Assembly: GCA_030600725.1 (NCBI GenBank)
Contig: JAUVLN010000147.1
Coordinates: forward strand, 1 to 6,073
Source of the DNA: Thermoplasmatota archaeon
Lineage (GTDB): Archaea > Thermoplasmatota > Penumbrarchaeia > Penumbrarchaeales > Penumbrarchaeaceae
Direction of reading: 5' to 3'
DNA length: 6,073 nt
A program made the translations under genes and the position numbers. The number at the start of each line of letters is the position of its first letter. The stretch's first letter is position 1. The notes beneath the pieces were generated by a model, which made no database searches, had not been told where the DNA came from, and was given only the letters and a program-made list of their open reading frames with translations. Of this stretch, positions 1 to 5,476 are shown one piece after another.

Positions 1-10
1 CTCTTCTTAA

Positions 11-16
11 CCTCCC
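11..16 (-). promoter_or_regulatory. Shine-Dalgarno sequence for a minus-strand gene starting left of the window
   Basis: Read on the minus strand, positions 16 to 11 are GGGAGG, followed by TTAAGAAGAG to the window edge. GGAGG is the canonical anti-Shine-Dalgarno complement, and a start codon right at or just beyond position 1 would give roughly 10 nt spacing. I infer that another minus-strand gene follows the isomerase gene; the start codon itself is not visible. Confidence 0.35.
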
Positions 17-20
17 GCCC

Positions 21-68
21 TGATATAGGGCCCCTATCATGTACGCATGAATTATGGGCCCTATATCA
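21..68. repeat. Perfect 13-bp inverted repeat with GGGCCC cores (operator or leader hairpin candidate)
   Basis: TGATATAGGGCCC at 21-33 is exactly the reverse complement of GGGCCCTATATCA at 56-68, with a 22-nt spacer. Inside the spacer, TCATG (37-41) and CATGA (46-50) form a second dyad around TACG, so the whole element can fold as a two-tier stem-loop. The left arm also sits in a local imperfect palindrome at 21-39, TGATA-n2-GG-n-CC-n2-TATCA. No T tract follows on either strand, so an intrinsic terminator is unlikely. Its place just ahead of a minus-strand Shine-Dalgarno motif suggests control of the gene left of the window, by a DNA-binding dimer or as an RNA leader structure. That role is inference. 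Confidence 0.7.
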
Positions 69-152
69 CTCATTATCGGGACATTCAAGATGTAACGAGT
101 ATTAGGAAAAGGTGAGGAATTTCATATCATCTCTTTGTTCAGATGCGGGATC

Positions 153-1154
153 TCACGTAGTTTTCTTCATAAGATCATCCCTGTCAAGAATGCCCCTTTC
201 GGTGATATAACCGGTCACGTACTCCCCCGGCGTCACGTCGAAGGCAGGATTGAAACCTCTGCTTCCGGAGGGAGAGATCCTGCTCTCGGCGAATTCAACC
301 ACCTCCTCCTCACCCCTCTCCTCGATGGGTATCCCGTCCCCACATGCACAACCTCTATCGAACGTGGTCTCGGGGAACGCGACGTAGAACGGGATGCCCA
401 GCTCGTGAGCCATGACCGCCTTCCCGTAGGTGCCTATCTTGTTTGCGAAGTCCCCGTTCCTGCAGACCCTATCAGCCCCCACGATCACGAGGTCAACCTC
501 CCCCTTCCTCATCAGGTATCCCGAGGCCGAGTCCACAACGACCTTATGTTGTATCCCCTCCTGGACCAGCTCCCACGCGGTGAGCCTGGACCCCTGAAGC
601 AGGGGCCTGGTCTCGCTCACCCATACGAAGGGGTCCCTGCCGTCCCTGTAAGCGATCCTGATAGGGGCCAGCGCCGTCCCCCAGTCAAGGGTAGCAAGTG
701 CACCTGCGTTGCAGTGCGTCATCACCCTGGCCTTATCGAATATGAGCTCCGCCCCCACCTCCCCTATCCTCTTGCAGGCGGATATTGTCCTCTCCACGAT
801 CTCCATAGCCCTCTTCCGGGCCCCATCCACACCATCTCCATCGAATGCGGTTTTCACCTCATCAAGACAGTTCACGAGATCAACTGCGGTGGGGCGGGAA
901 CATTTCAGCCTTTCATACGCGGTGTCAACCCCATTGGAATAACAGATCGAGAGCGCACAGCCCCCAAAGGCACCGATCGCCGGAGCTCCCCTCACGGCGA
1001 GCGTTCTTATGGCTTCCACGAATCCATCCAGATCGGAGAGCTCCAACAGAACGGTCTCGGAGGGAAGCCTCCTCTGATCGAGCAGAACGATACTGTCCCC
1101 CTCCACCCGGAATGAGGGCCGATCCAGATACTCCCCGTCCACGGAGAACCTCAT
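153..1154 (-). CDS. mtnA: S-methyl-5-thioribose-1-phosphate isomerase (MtnA / aIF-2B-like family)
   Basis: A 333-residue cytosolic enzyme of the eIF-2B alpha/beta/delta-like superfamily. MtnA isomerises 5-methylthioribose-1-phosphate to 5-methylthioribulose-1-phosphate in methylthioadenosine salvage. Family landmarks in order: LLDQRRLP (24-31), VRGAPAIG (54-61), MTHCNAGALAT (145-155) with the expected catalytic Cys148, ETRPLLQGSRLTAWEL (181-196), IVGADRVCRNGDFANKIGTY (224-243) with the expected catalytic Asp228, PFYVAFPETTFD (255-266), and the C-terminal FNPAFDVTPGEYVTGYITERG. The ETRP..QG.RLTAWEL block and the HCNAGALAT motif favour MtnA over the related ribose-1,5-bisphosphate isomerase or eIF-2B subunits. 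It is slightly shorter than usual but complete. The ATG is preceded by GGGAGGGGGAGG. The gene lies 15 nt after the stop of the surface-protein gene, so it is probably co-transcribed. Some archaeal homologues act on other pentose or hexulose phosphates, so the exact substrate is less certain than the family. Confidence 0.9.
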   Translation of the reverse strand: MRFSVDGEYLDRPSFRVEGDSIVLLDQRRLPSETVLLELSDLDGFVEAIRTLAVRGAPAIGAFGGCALSICYSNGVDTAYERLKCSRPTAVDLVNCLDEVKTAFDGDGVDGARKRAMEIVERTISACKRIGEVGAELIFDKARVMTHCNAGALATLDWGTALAPIRIAYRDGRDPFVWVSETRPLLQGSRLTAWELVQEGIQHKVVVDSASGYLMRKGEVDLVIVGADRVCRNGDFANKIGTYGKAVMAHELGIPFYVAFPETTFDRGCACGDGIPIEERGEEEVVEFAESRISPSGSRGFNPAFDVTPGEYVTGYITERGILDRDDLMKKTT

Positions 1155-1166
1155 CCTCCCCCTCCC
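1155..1166 (-). promoter_or_regulatory. Double Shine-Dalgarno sequence of mtnA
   Basis: On the minus strand GGGAGGGGGAGG runs directly into the ATG. The distal GGAGG ends 6 nt before the ATG, a usable spacing; the proximal one abuts it. This supports ATG 1154 as the start and independent initiation from a shared transcript. Confidence 0.6.
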
Positions 1167-1169
1167 GGA

Positions 1170-3911
1170 TCAGAACCTCGGGGCCGAAGCCCTTGAGACC
1201 TGGGCATCCACAACGATCGGCTGAACAGCTCCGGCAGGGGCCTTCCGCCTGGAAAGGAGAACAGCCAGAACGATGAGGATCAATATCGCTCCCACGGGGG
1301 CCGCGATATAGATCATCTCACCCATGGGAAGCGTCTCCTTTTCCTTGGGTTCGACCACGGTGATGGAGGCCTTGTTGGAAGCCTTCTTTCCCCCCGCATC
1401 GGTGACCTCCAAAGTGAGATTATATACCCCCGCAGAGGTCCCATCGGGAACGGTGAAGAACCCGGAGAACAGCATATCATCTGCAGTTGCATCGGCCCCC
1501 TCCCCGTCATCCAGCAGATCGATGACCGATCCGTCCAGCTCGGTGAGAATGATCACAACCTCCAGAATGAAACCCTCCGGATCGGATACGTTGACGAAGA
1601 CGTCAACCCTTGTACCGGATGACACGGATGTGGCCGAGAGCTTCCACTCGTATATCTCGGGAGGGAGGTTGGCCTGGTCGACATACAGCGTGGCAGAGTT
1701 CTCCCCCGTGAGTCCCTCTGCATCTTCCGCGGTTATTTCGAGCTTCTTGCTCCCCATGTAGACGGATGATGGGACGGTGAATGTGATGGTCCAGATGTCG
1801 TCGTCCGGTTTGAGGTCGCCGTGAGTGCCATCGTCGTACATCGAGGCTTTGGAGCTTCCGTCGACCCTTGAGAGATCGACGTGGACCTGCAGCAGATCTT
1901 CGTTATCGTCCTCCACCAGGGCGGTGAGCTCACACATCTCCTTGCCGTCGTTCACAACGGTAGTGGGCTCCAGCTGAACCTCCTTGATGATGGGTGCGAC
2001 CGGAGGTATGATGACCTTGATCCAGACGATCTCATTTACCTCATGGCCGGCATGATCGTACGCGGTGAGCTCGACCCGGAGCTCGCCAAGAGGGGTTATG
2101 GGGGATACGGTGAAGGCAAAGGACCAGTTCCCGTCGTCGGAGAATACGTCACCGGAGGTGCCGTCGTCATAGAGCCTCTGTTTATTCTCCCCTCCTGCAG
2201 GTGAGAGGTCTGCCGTCACCTTGTCCAGGTCGCCCTCCTCATCGTCCACCCTGGCCCAGATCACCGCCTCCGTGAACCCGTCGTTGGGAACTCCCCTTGG
2301 GGTCACACCGGCCCTGACGAATTCGGGCTCCTCGGTCCAGTCGTATACGGACCGGACCACGATGGTGACGTTGGAGTAACCCTTTGCGCCACGGTAATCC
2401 TCGGCCGTGATCCTCAGCACCTTCTCGCCTACCGAACGGGGGGTCTTGGTGACCATGTATGTGTAGGTCCCGTCCTCCTTCACGGCGTCCCCGTGTGTCC
2501 CGTCATCGTACAGGACCTGCTTGGTGTAGGAGTCGCCGATCAGCTCGGATAGATCGGCTGTCACGCCGTTTGTCTTCAGGTTGCCGTCCTCATCTACCAC
2601 CTTGCAGGAGATCAGGGGCTGAATGGAGCCGTCATCCGGTATCTGGGTGGGATCCACCTTTCCGCCGGAGACCACGGGCGGATGGTTCAGGAAACCGTAA
2701 ACCGGGACGTTGAACCTCACGGACCTCCCGACGCGGTCCCTGTTCGTGGGCCCCTCGCCGCTGATAAGCCCGGATGCGTTGACGTGAAATTGGATGTCCT
2801 GTCCAACGTATGACCTGTCCGGCGTACCAACCGTCCAGGTGATCTTCTCCCAGTCCCCGGGTCCGGTGATGTCGATCGTCCTCGAGGGGGTGGAATCGAC
2901 TACCGAGAACTCGTCCGGGAGGTCAAGATCGGCCCTGGCCTCGGAAACCGGGGTTCCCTCCATGAAGTTCGGAAGCCTGTAGGTGATATTCGCTGACAGC
3001 TCGAAACGGGTGCCCGCCTCAACCTGAATGTCCTTCTCCCTGAGCTTTCCGTTTATGTAGATGTCCATGGACCACGGGGCCACGATGAGCCCATATCGAT
3101 GCGTCTTGAAACCGTCGCTCTCCCTCTCGGTGATGTTCCACAGCTTATCGAAGCCGGTCTCGGAGATCCACCTATTCTCTCCGCCCAGAGCGCCCGTCCC
3201 CTGGGGCAGGGGATCATGGACCCTGAACTGATTGATCCCGGAATCGTAACCCACCACGATCCTCCACACTTTCTCCAGAGCCGCCAGGTCCTCCAGCGTC
3301 ACCTGGGGCAGCGGCGGTTCGGTCGGCGGATCCTCCGGGTTGGGCGGGTCAGGCGGATCCGGGTTGTACGTTGGGGGAATGTCCAGATATTGATAGACGA
3401 GGATGGGCAAACCCATGGCGAGGCCCTCCTTGAGGTCCGGGAACCTCTCCTTGAACCTGGGGCTCATCTCCAGGGGCCAGTTGGTCCAATCGTATTTCGT
3501 GGATCCGTAGCCGTAATACCGCTCCTCATATCCCCTCTCCCCCACGATCGTCTCCTGGGAATAGTGCGCTGCAAGCCTCAGCTCATCCAGCTCGGCGACA
3601 CCGGATCCCAGCCTGCCCTTGGTGACGTTCCTGATATCCTGCTGGTCAACGGAGGGTCCGTCGTATCCGTTGACATAAGCGTCGAAGGCCATCTGAAGGC
3701 ACGCCTCTCCTGTCAGGTCCTGCTCCCCGTTGACTGTAGCGTGAAAAGGGACAAGGGCGGAGATGTCGACCCTTATCGGCGCCCTGGAGGGGGGTGAGGT
3801 ATCACCCTCGACCGGGATCTGGATGGCACTGCCGGATATCAAAAAGATCAGGGCGAATATCGTCGACAGCATGACCGTTTTGGAACCGCTCTTACCTATC
3901 ATCTCCATCAC
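1170..3911 (-). CDS. Membrane-anchored surface protein: degenerate C39-like peptidase domain plus four Ig-like repeats
   Basis: A 913-residue protein that I do not recognise by name. Residues are counted from the GTG at 3911. GTG 3911, ATG 3908 and ATG 3902 are all possible starts; GAGGG at 3915-3911 is best spaced for ATG 3902. Residues 9-30 are a signal peptide or N-terminal hydrophobic segment. Residues about 50-280 resemble a C39-like papain-fold domain: VPFH, then TGEACLQMAFDAY, a VDQQDI segment, LPILVYQYL, IVVGYD, and VHDP. The catalytic Cys and His are not where expected, so this is probably a non-enzymatic binding domain. Residues 179-203 are proline-rich. Residues about 281-405 look beta-rich. 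Four Ig-like repeats of about 110 residues follow (409-854). Residues 866-887 are a transmembrane helix, followed by SRRK and a short tail, which predicts an extracellular body with a cytosolic C-terminus. It has few cysteines. It is the first gene of a probable two-gene unit with mtnA. Its ligand and role are unknown. Confidence 0.85.
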   Translation of the reverse strand: MMEMIGKSGSKTVMLSTIFALIFLISGSAIQIPVEGDTSPPSRAPIRVDISALVPFHATVNGEQDLTGEACLQMAFDAYVNGYDGPSVDQQDIRNVTKGRLGSGVAELDELRLAAHYSQETIVGERGYEERYYGYGSTKYDWTNWPLEMSPRFKERFPDLKEGLAMGLPILVYQYLDIPPTYNPDPPDPPNPEDPPTEPPLPQVTLEDLAALEKVWRIVVGYDSGINQFRVHDPLPQGTGALGGENRWISETGFDKLWNITERESDGFKTHRYGLIVAPWSMDIYINGKLREKDIQVEAGTRFELSANITYRLPNFMEGTPVSEARADLDLPDEFSVVDSTPSRTIDITGPGDWEKITWTVGTPDRSYVGQDIQFHVNASGLISGEGPTNRDRVGRSVRFNVPVYGFLNHPPVVSGGKVDPTQIPDDGSIQPLISCKVVDEDGNLKTNGVTADLSELIGDSYTKQVLYDDGTHGDAVKEDGTYTYMVTKTPRSVGEKVLRITAEDYRGAKGYSNVTIVVRSVYDWTEEPEFVRAGVTPRGVPNDGFTEAVIWARVDDEEGDLDKVTADLSPAGGENKQRLYDDGTSGDVFSDDGNWSFAFTVSPITPLGELRVELTAYDHAGHEVNEIVWIKVIIPPVAPIIKEVQLEPTTVVNDGKEMCELTALVEDDNEDLLQVHVDLSRVDGSSKASMYDDGTHGDLKPDDDIWTITFTVPSSVYMGSKKLEITAEDAEGLTGENSATLYVDQANLPPEIYEWKLSATSVSSGTRVDVFVNVSDPEGFILEVVIILTELDGSVIDLLDDGEGADATADDMLFSGFFTVPDGTSAGVYNLTLEVTDAGGKKASNKASITVVEPKEKETLPMGEMIYIAAPVGAILILIVLAVLLSRRKAPAGAVQPIVVDAQVSRASAPRF
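1350..2687 (-). repeat. Four tandem Ig-like repeats with DDGTxGD motifs
   Basis: Repeat units cover about residues 409-520, 527-635, 637-746 and 748-854 of the surface protein. Each begins with a short PP/AP or VTP-type strand, followed by an acidic turn (VDEDGN, VDDEEGD, VEDDNED, VSDPEG), then the hallmark YDDGTHGDAVKEDGTY, YDDGTSGDVFSDDGNW, YDDGTHGDLKPDDDIW and the weaker LDDGEGADATADDMLF, then a closing strand like LRITAEDYRGAKG or LEVTDAGGKKA. The hallmark motifs recur every 113, 111 and 108 residues. Clustered Asp residues look like metal (probably calcium) ligands, as in other prokaryotic surface Ig-like domains. The fourth copy is the most diverged. The repeats probably act as a stalk holding the N-terminal domain away from the membrane. 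Confidence 0.8.
3072..3764 (-). other. C39-like (papain-fold) domain, apparently catalytically degenerate
   Basis: This encodes residues 50-280 of the surface protein. Relative to the usual YCGPASLQM-type motif of C39-like domains, the protein has LTGEACLQM (66-74): Thr67 sits where the nucleophilic Cys is expected, and Cys71 is four residues later. The strand before GYD (215-223, VWRIVVGYD) lacks the usual His about six residues ahead of the Gly, and no His occurs in 204-231. The Asp of the following VHDP (Asp233) is retained. Residues 179-203, inserted between two predicted core strands, are mostly Pro with Asp and Glu. The alignment is by eye from family knowledge; a profile search or structure model would settle it. 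Confidence 0.5.
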
Positions 3912-3915
3912 CCTC

Positions 3916-3961
3916 GGAATGTATCACTACCACGGACGACATCCTTCAGTACGAACATTCC
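3916..3961. repeat. 7-bp inverted repeat in the leader of the surface-protein gene
   Basis: GGAATGT at 3916-3922 is the reverse complement of ACATTCC at 3955-3961, with a 32-nt spacer. It falls between the candidate minus-strand TATA box and the start codons, next to the GAGGG Shine-Dalgarno motif. It could be a leader stem or paired half-sites, but 7-bp arms with a long loop can arise by chance. Confidence 0.3.
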
Positions 3962-3978
3962 TAGTTATCCCGGGTACC

Positions 3979-3986
3979 TATTATAA
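3979..3986 (-). promoter_or_regulatory. Candidate TATA box for the surface-protein/mtnA unit
   Basis: The minus strand reads ACATTATAATAGG here, with TTATAATA at 3986-3979. In archaea transcription starts about 25 bp downstream of the TATA centre, which would put it near 3956 and leave a leader of roughly 45-54 nt. The TATA box assigned to the rightward gene (4026-4034) reads TTTTATAA on this strand and is an alternative. Confidence 0.35.
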
Positions 3987-4025
3987 TGTTTGTGGAAACG
4001 GGAGCGGGGGCACTCATGAGAAAGG

Positions 4026-4034
4026 TTATAAAAT
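4026..4034 (+). promoter_or_regulatory. TATA box of the aspartase gene
   Basis: TTATAAAAT is preceded by the purine-rich GAGAAAGG (4018-4025), which resembles an archaeal BRE. A start about 26 bp past the TATA centre falls near 4056-4058, giving a leader of some 21-23 nt before ATG 4079. This position argues against translation from the in-frame ATGs at 3986 and 4016, both of which lie upstream of the predicted transcript start. Confidence 0.6.
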
Positions 4035-4053
4035 CCCCGCCCGTATGGGGGCA

Positions 4054-4062
4054 CGTGACACG
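4054..4062. promoter_or_regulatory. CGTGACACG dyad at the predicted transcription start (operator candidate 1)
   Basis: CGTG-A-CACG is a perfect 4-bp-arm palindrome centred at 4058, on top of the start site predicted from the TATA box. The same nine bases recur centred at 4089. A bound dimer here would block transcription initiation. The role is inference. Confidence 0.4.
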
Positions 4063-4078
4063 ATCCGAAGGCACCAGG

Positions 4079-5476
4079 ATGGAGCGTGACACGCTCGGGG
4101 AGAGGGAGCTCCCCCCGGATGTGTATTACGGCATCCAGACCGATAGGGCCAGGGAGAATTTTCCGGTCTCGGGCCTTACCAATCACCCATACCTGATCGG
4201 CGCATATGCGGCCATCAAGAAGGCCGCCGCGATCTCCAACATGGAGGTGGGATGGCTTGACAGGGAGATAGGGAATGAGATCGTCAAGGCTGCCCAGGAG
4301 GTGATGGAGGGTGGGCTCCGGGAGAACTTCATAGTGGACAGGTTCCAGGCCGGTGCGGGCACCTCGACGAACATGAACATCAACGAGGTGATCGCCAACC
4401 GCGCCCTGGAGTTTATGGGATGCGGGAGGGGGCGCTACGACGTTATATCCCCCAACGACCACGTGAACATGGCCCAATCAACCAACGATACATTTCCAAC
4501 GGCGATGTACATCGCCGTTCACAGGATGAACCTCGAGCTCCACCGATCGGTGGAGATGTTAATAGCATCTCTTACGCGAAAAGGGGAGGAGTTCAGGGAC
4601 ATTCTCAAGATAGGGAGGACCCATCTTCAGGATGCGATGCCCGTCACCCTGGGCCTGGAGTTCAGGGCATACGGGGAGGCGCTTACCAGGGTGAACCAGG
4701 AGCTTCTGCGAAGGAACGAGATGCTCCTGGTCCTGCCAATAGGAGGGACGGCGACGGGCACCGGGATCAACACCCATCCGGAATACAAGGAGAGGGTGAT
4801 CGGCCACCTGGTGGAGATCACCGGCCTGCCGCTTGAGGCCAATCCCTCGGGTTACGAGGCGATGCAGTCCACGACCAGGATACTATCGGTGGCCTCGGCG
4901 AACAAGGAGCTCGCCGTGGAGCTCGGGAGGATAGCCAACGACCTGAGGCTGATGTCCTCCGGCCCCACGAGCGGCCTGTCGGAGATCAAGCTTCCCGCGG
5001 TACAGCCGGGTTCGTCGATCATGCCCGGAAAGGTGAACCCGGTGATACCGGAATGTCTGAACCAGATATGCTTCGTCGTGATAGGGAACGAGACCGCCAT
5101 TACACAGGCGGCGGGGGCGGGTCAGTTCGAGCTGAACGTGATGATGCCCATGATGGCCAACATAACCCTCCGGTCAGCCGAGTACATGAAGAACTATCTC
5201 CCCATCGTATCCGAAAAGTGCATAGACGGGATCGAGGCTGACCAGGAGGCGCTTACCCGGAGGGCGCTGCAGAACCCAGCACTGGCCGCCCTTCTCAATC
5301 GGAGGATAGGATACATGAAGGCCGCCGAGATCGCCAAGGAGTCCATGGTAACGGGAAGGCCCGTTATGGAGATCGTCGCCGGGATGGATATACTCTCCGA
5401 GGAGGAGCTCAGGATCCTGTTCGATGTCAGATCCATGGTGGGGCGGGGTGGGGAACCTGACCGCTCAGAGCAGTGA
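4079..5476 (+). CDS. aspA: Aspartate ammonia-lyase (aspartase)
   Basis: A 465-residue cytosolic enzyme of the aspartase/fumarase superfamily, expected to act as a homotetramer converting L-aspartate reversibly to fumarate and ammonia. The start is ATG 4079: the family N-terminus (E-D-LGE-ELPPDVYYGIQT) begins there, the TATA box at 4026-4034 lies inside the upstream in-frame extension, and GAAGG at 4067-4071 is a weak Shine-Dalgarno. Motifs in order: GAGTSTNMN (92-100), SPNDHVN and QSTND (124-137), GRTHLQDAMPVTLGLEFRAY (179-198), GGTATGTGINTHPEY (222-236), and the signature loop GSSIMPGKVNPVIPE (311-325), whose Ser313 is the expected catalytic base. NPVIPE rather than NPTQCE, and DAMPVTLGLEFRAY, favour aspartase over fumarase. 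Length matches the family. One oddity is Thr297 in GPTSGL, where many relatives have Arg. The 3' end overlaps the convergent kinase-like gene by 12 bp. Regulation may act through the dyads at 4054-4096. Confidence 0.9.
   Translation: MERDTLGERELPPDVYYGIQTDRARENFPVSGLTNHPYLIGAYAAIKKAAAISNMEVGWLDREIGNEIVKAAQEVMEGGLRENFIVDRFQAGAGTSTNMNINEVIANRALEFMGCGRGRYDVISPNDHVNMAQSTNDTFPTAMYIAVHRMNLELHRSVEMLIASLTRKGEEFRDILKIGRTHLQDAMPVTLGLEFRAYGEALTRVNQELLRRNEMLLVLPIGGTATGTGINTHPEYKERVIGHLVEITGLPLEANPSGYEAMQSTTRILSVASANKELAVELGRIANDLRLMSSGPTSGLSEIKLPAVQPGSSIMPGKVNPVIPECLNQICFVVIGNETAITQAAGAGQFELNVMMPMMANITLRSAEYMKNYLPIVSEKCIDGIEADQEALTRRALQNPALAALLNRRIGYMKAAEIAKESMVTGRPVMEIVAGMDILSEEELRILFDVRSMVGRGGEPDRSEQ
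4082..4096. promoter_or_regulatory. GAGCGTGACACGCTC dyad over the first codons of aspartase (operator candidate 2)
   Basis: A perfect 7-bp-arm palindrome with a one-base centre (4089), beginning one base after the ATG's first two bases at 4079-4080. Its core CGTGACACG is identical to the site centred at 4058, 31 bp away, about three helical turns. Codons for ERDTL overlap it, so some of the symmetry could be coincidental to coding. In RNA it could form a small hairpin at the start codon. Confidence 0.4.
5465..5476. other. 12-bp tail-to-tail overlap of two convergent genes
   Basis: The aspartase stop TGA is at 5474-5476. The minus-strand kinase-like gene stops with TGA reading 5467 to 5465. 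The last codons of each gene are therefore encoded opposite each other, and there is no intergenic room for a terminator on either strand. Each transcript must run into the other gene. Confidence 0.85.

Larger units (their letters stand above)
1..152. other. Non-coding region downstream of the mtnA-like gene
   Basis: No credible coding sequence lies here. The minus-strand isomerase gene stops at 153-155. The region holds a perfect 13-bp inverted repeat (21-33 and 56-68) and, at the left edge on the minus strand, a purine-rich GGGAGG motif. Reading leftward, this is therefore the 3' end of one minus-strand gene and possibly the leader of the next, which would begin outside the window. The longest T run on the minus strand is four (complement of 107-110), so I do not call a terminator. 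Confidence 0.6.

Noticed and set aside
21..68. Intrinsic terminator
   Set aside because: The stem is strong but neither strand has a T tract after it, and the 22-nt spacer is long for a terminator loop.
135..1115. Long plus-strand open frame of 326 codons opposite the isomerase gene
   Set aside because: It is antisense to a gene with clear MtnA motifs; its translation is rich in Pro, His and Arg with no recognisable domain, as expected from the shadow of a GC-rich gene.
153..1154. eIF-2B subunit or ribose-1,5-bisphosphate isomerase
   Set aside because: The ETRP-x2-QGSRLTAWEL, HCNAGALAT and NPAFDVTP blocks are those of MtnA-type enzymes; the related families diverge in these blocks.
3099..3797. 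Plus-strand open frame of 232 codons opposite the N-terminal part of the surface protein
   Set aside because: Composition is that of an antisense shadow, there is no domain or signal, and the minus-strand gene explains the sequence with signal peptide, repeats and anchor.
3965..4477. Minus-strand open frame of 170 codons opposite the aspartase start
   Set aside because: It covers conserved aspartase codons and the aspartase promoter, and has no recognisable features.
4079..5476. Class II fumarase
   Set aside because: The signature loop continues NPVIPE, not NPTQCE, and the block after GRTHLQDA reads MPVTLGLEFRAY as in aspartases.
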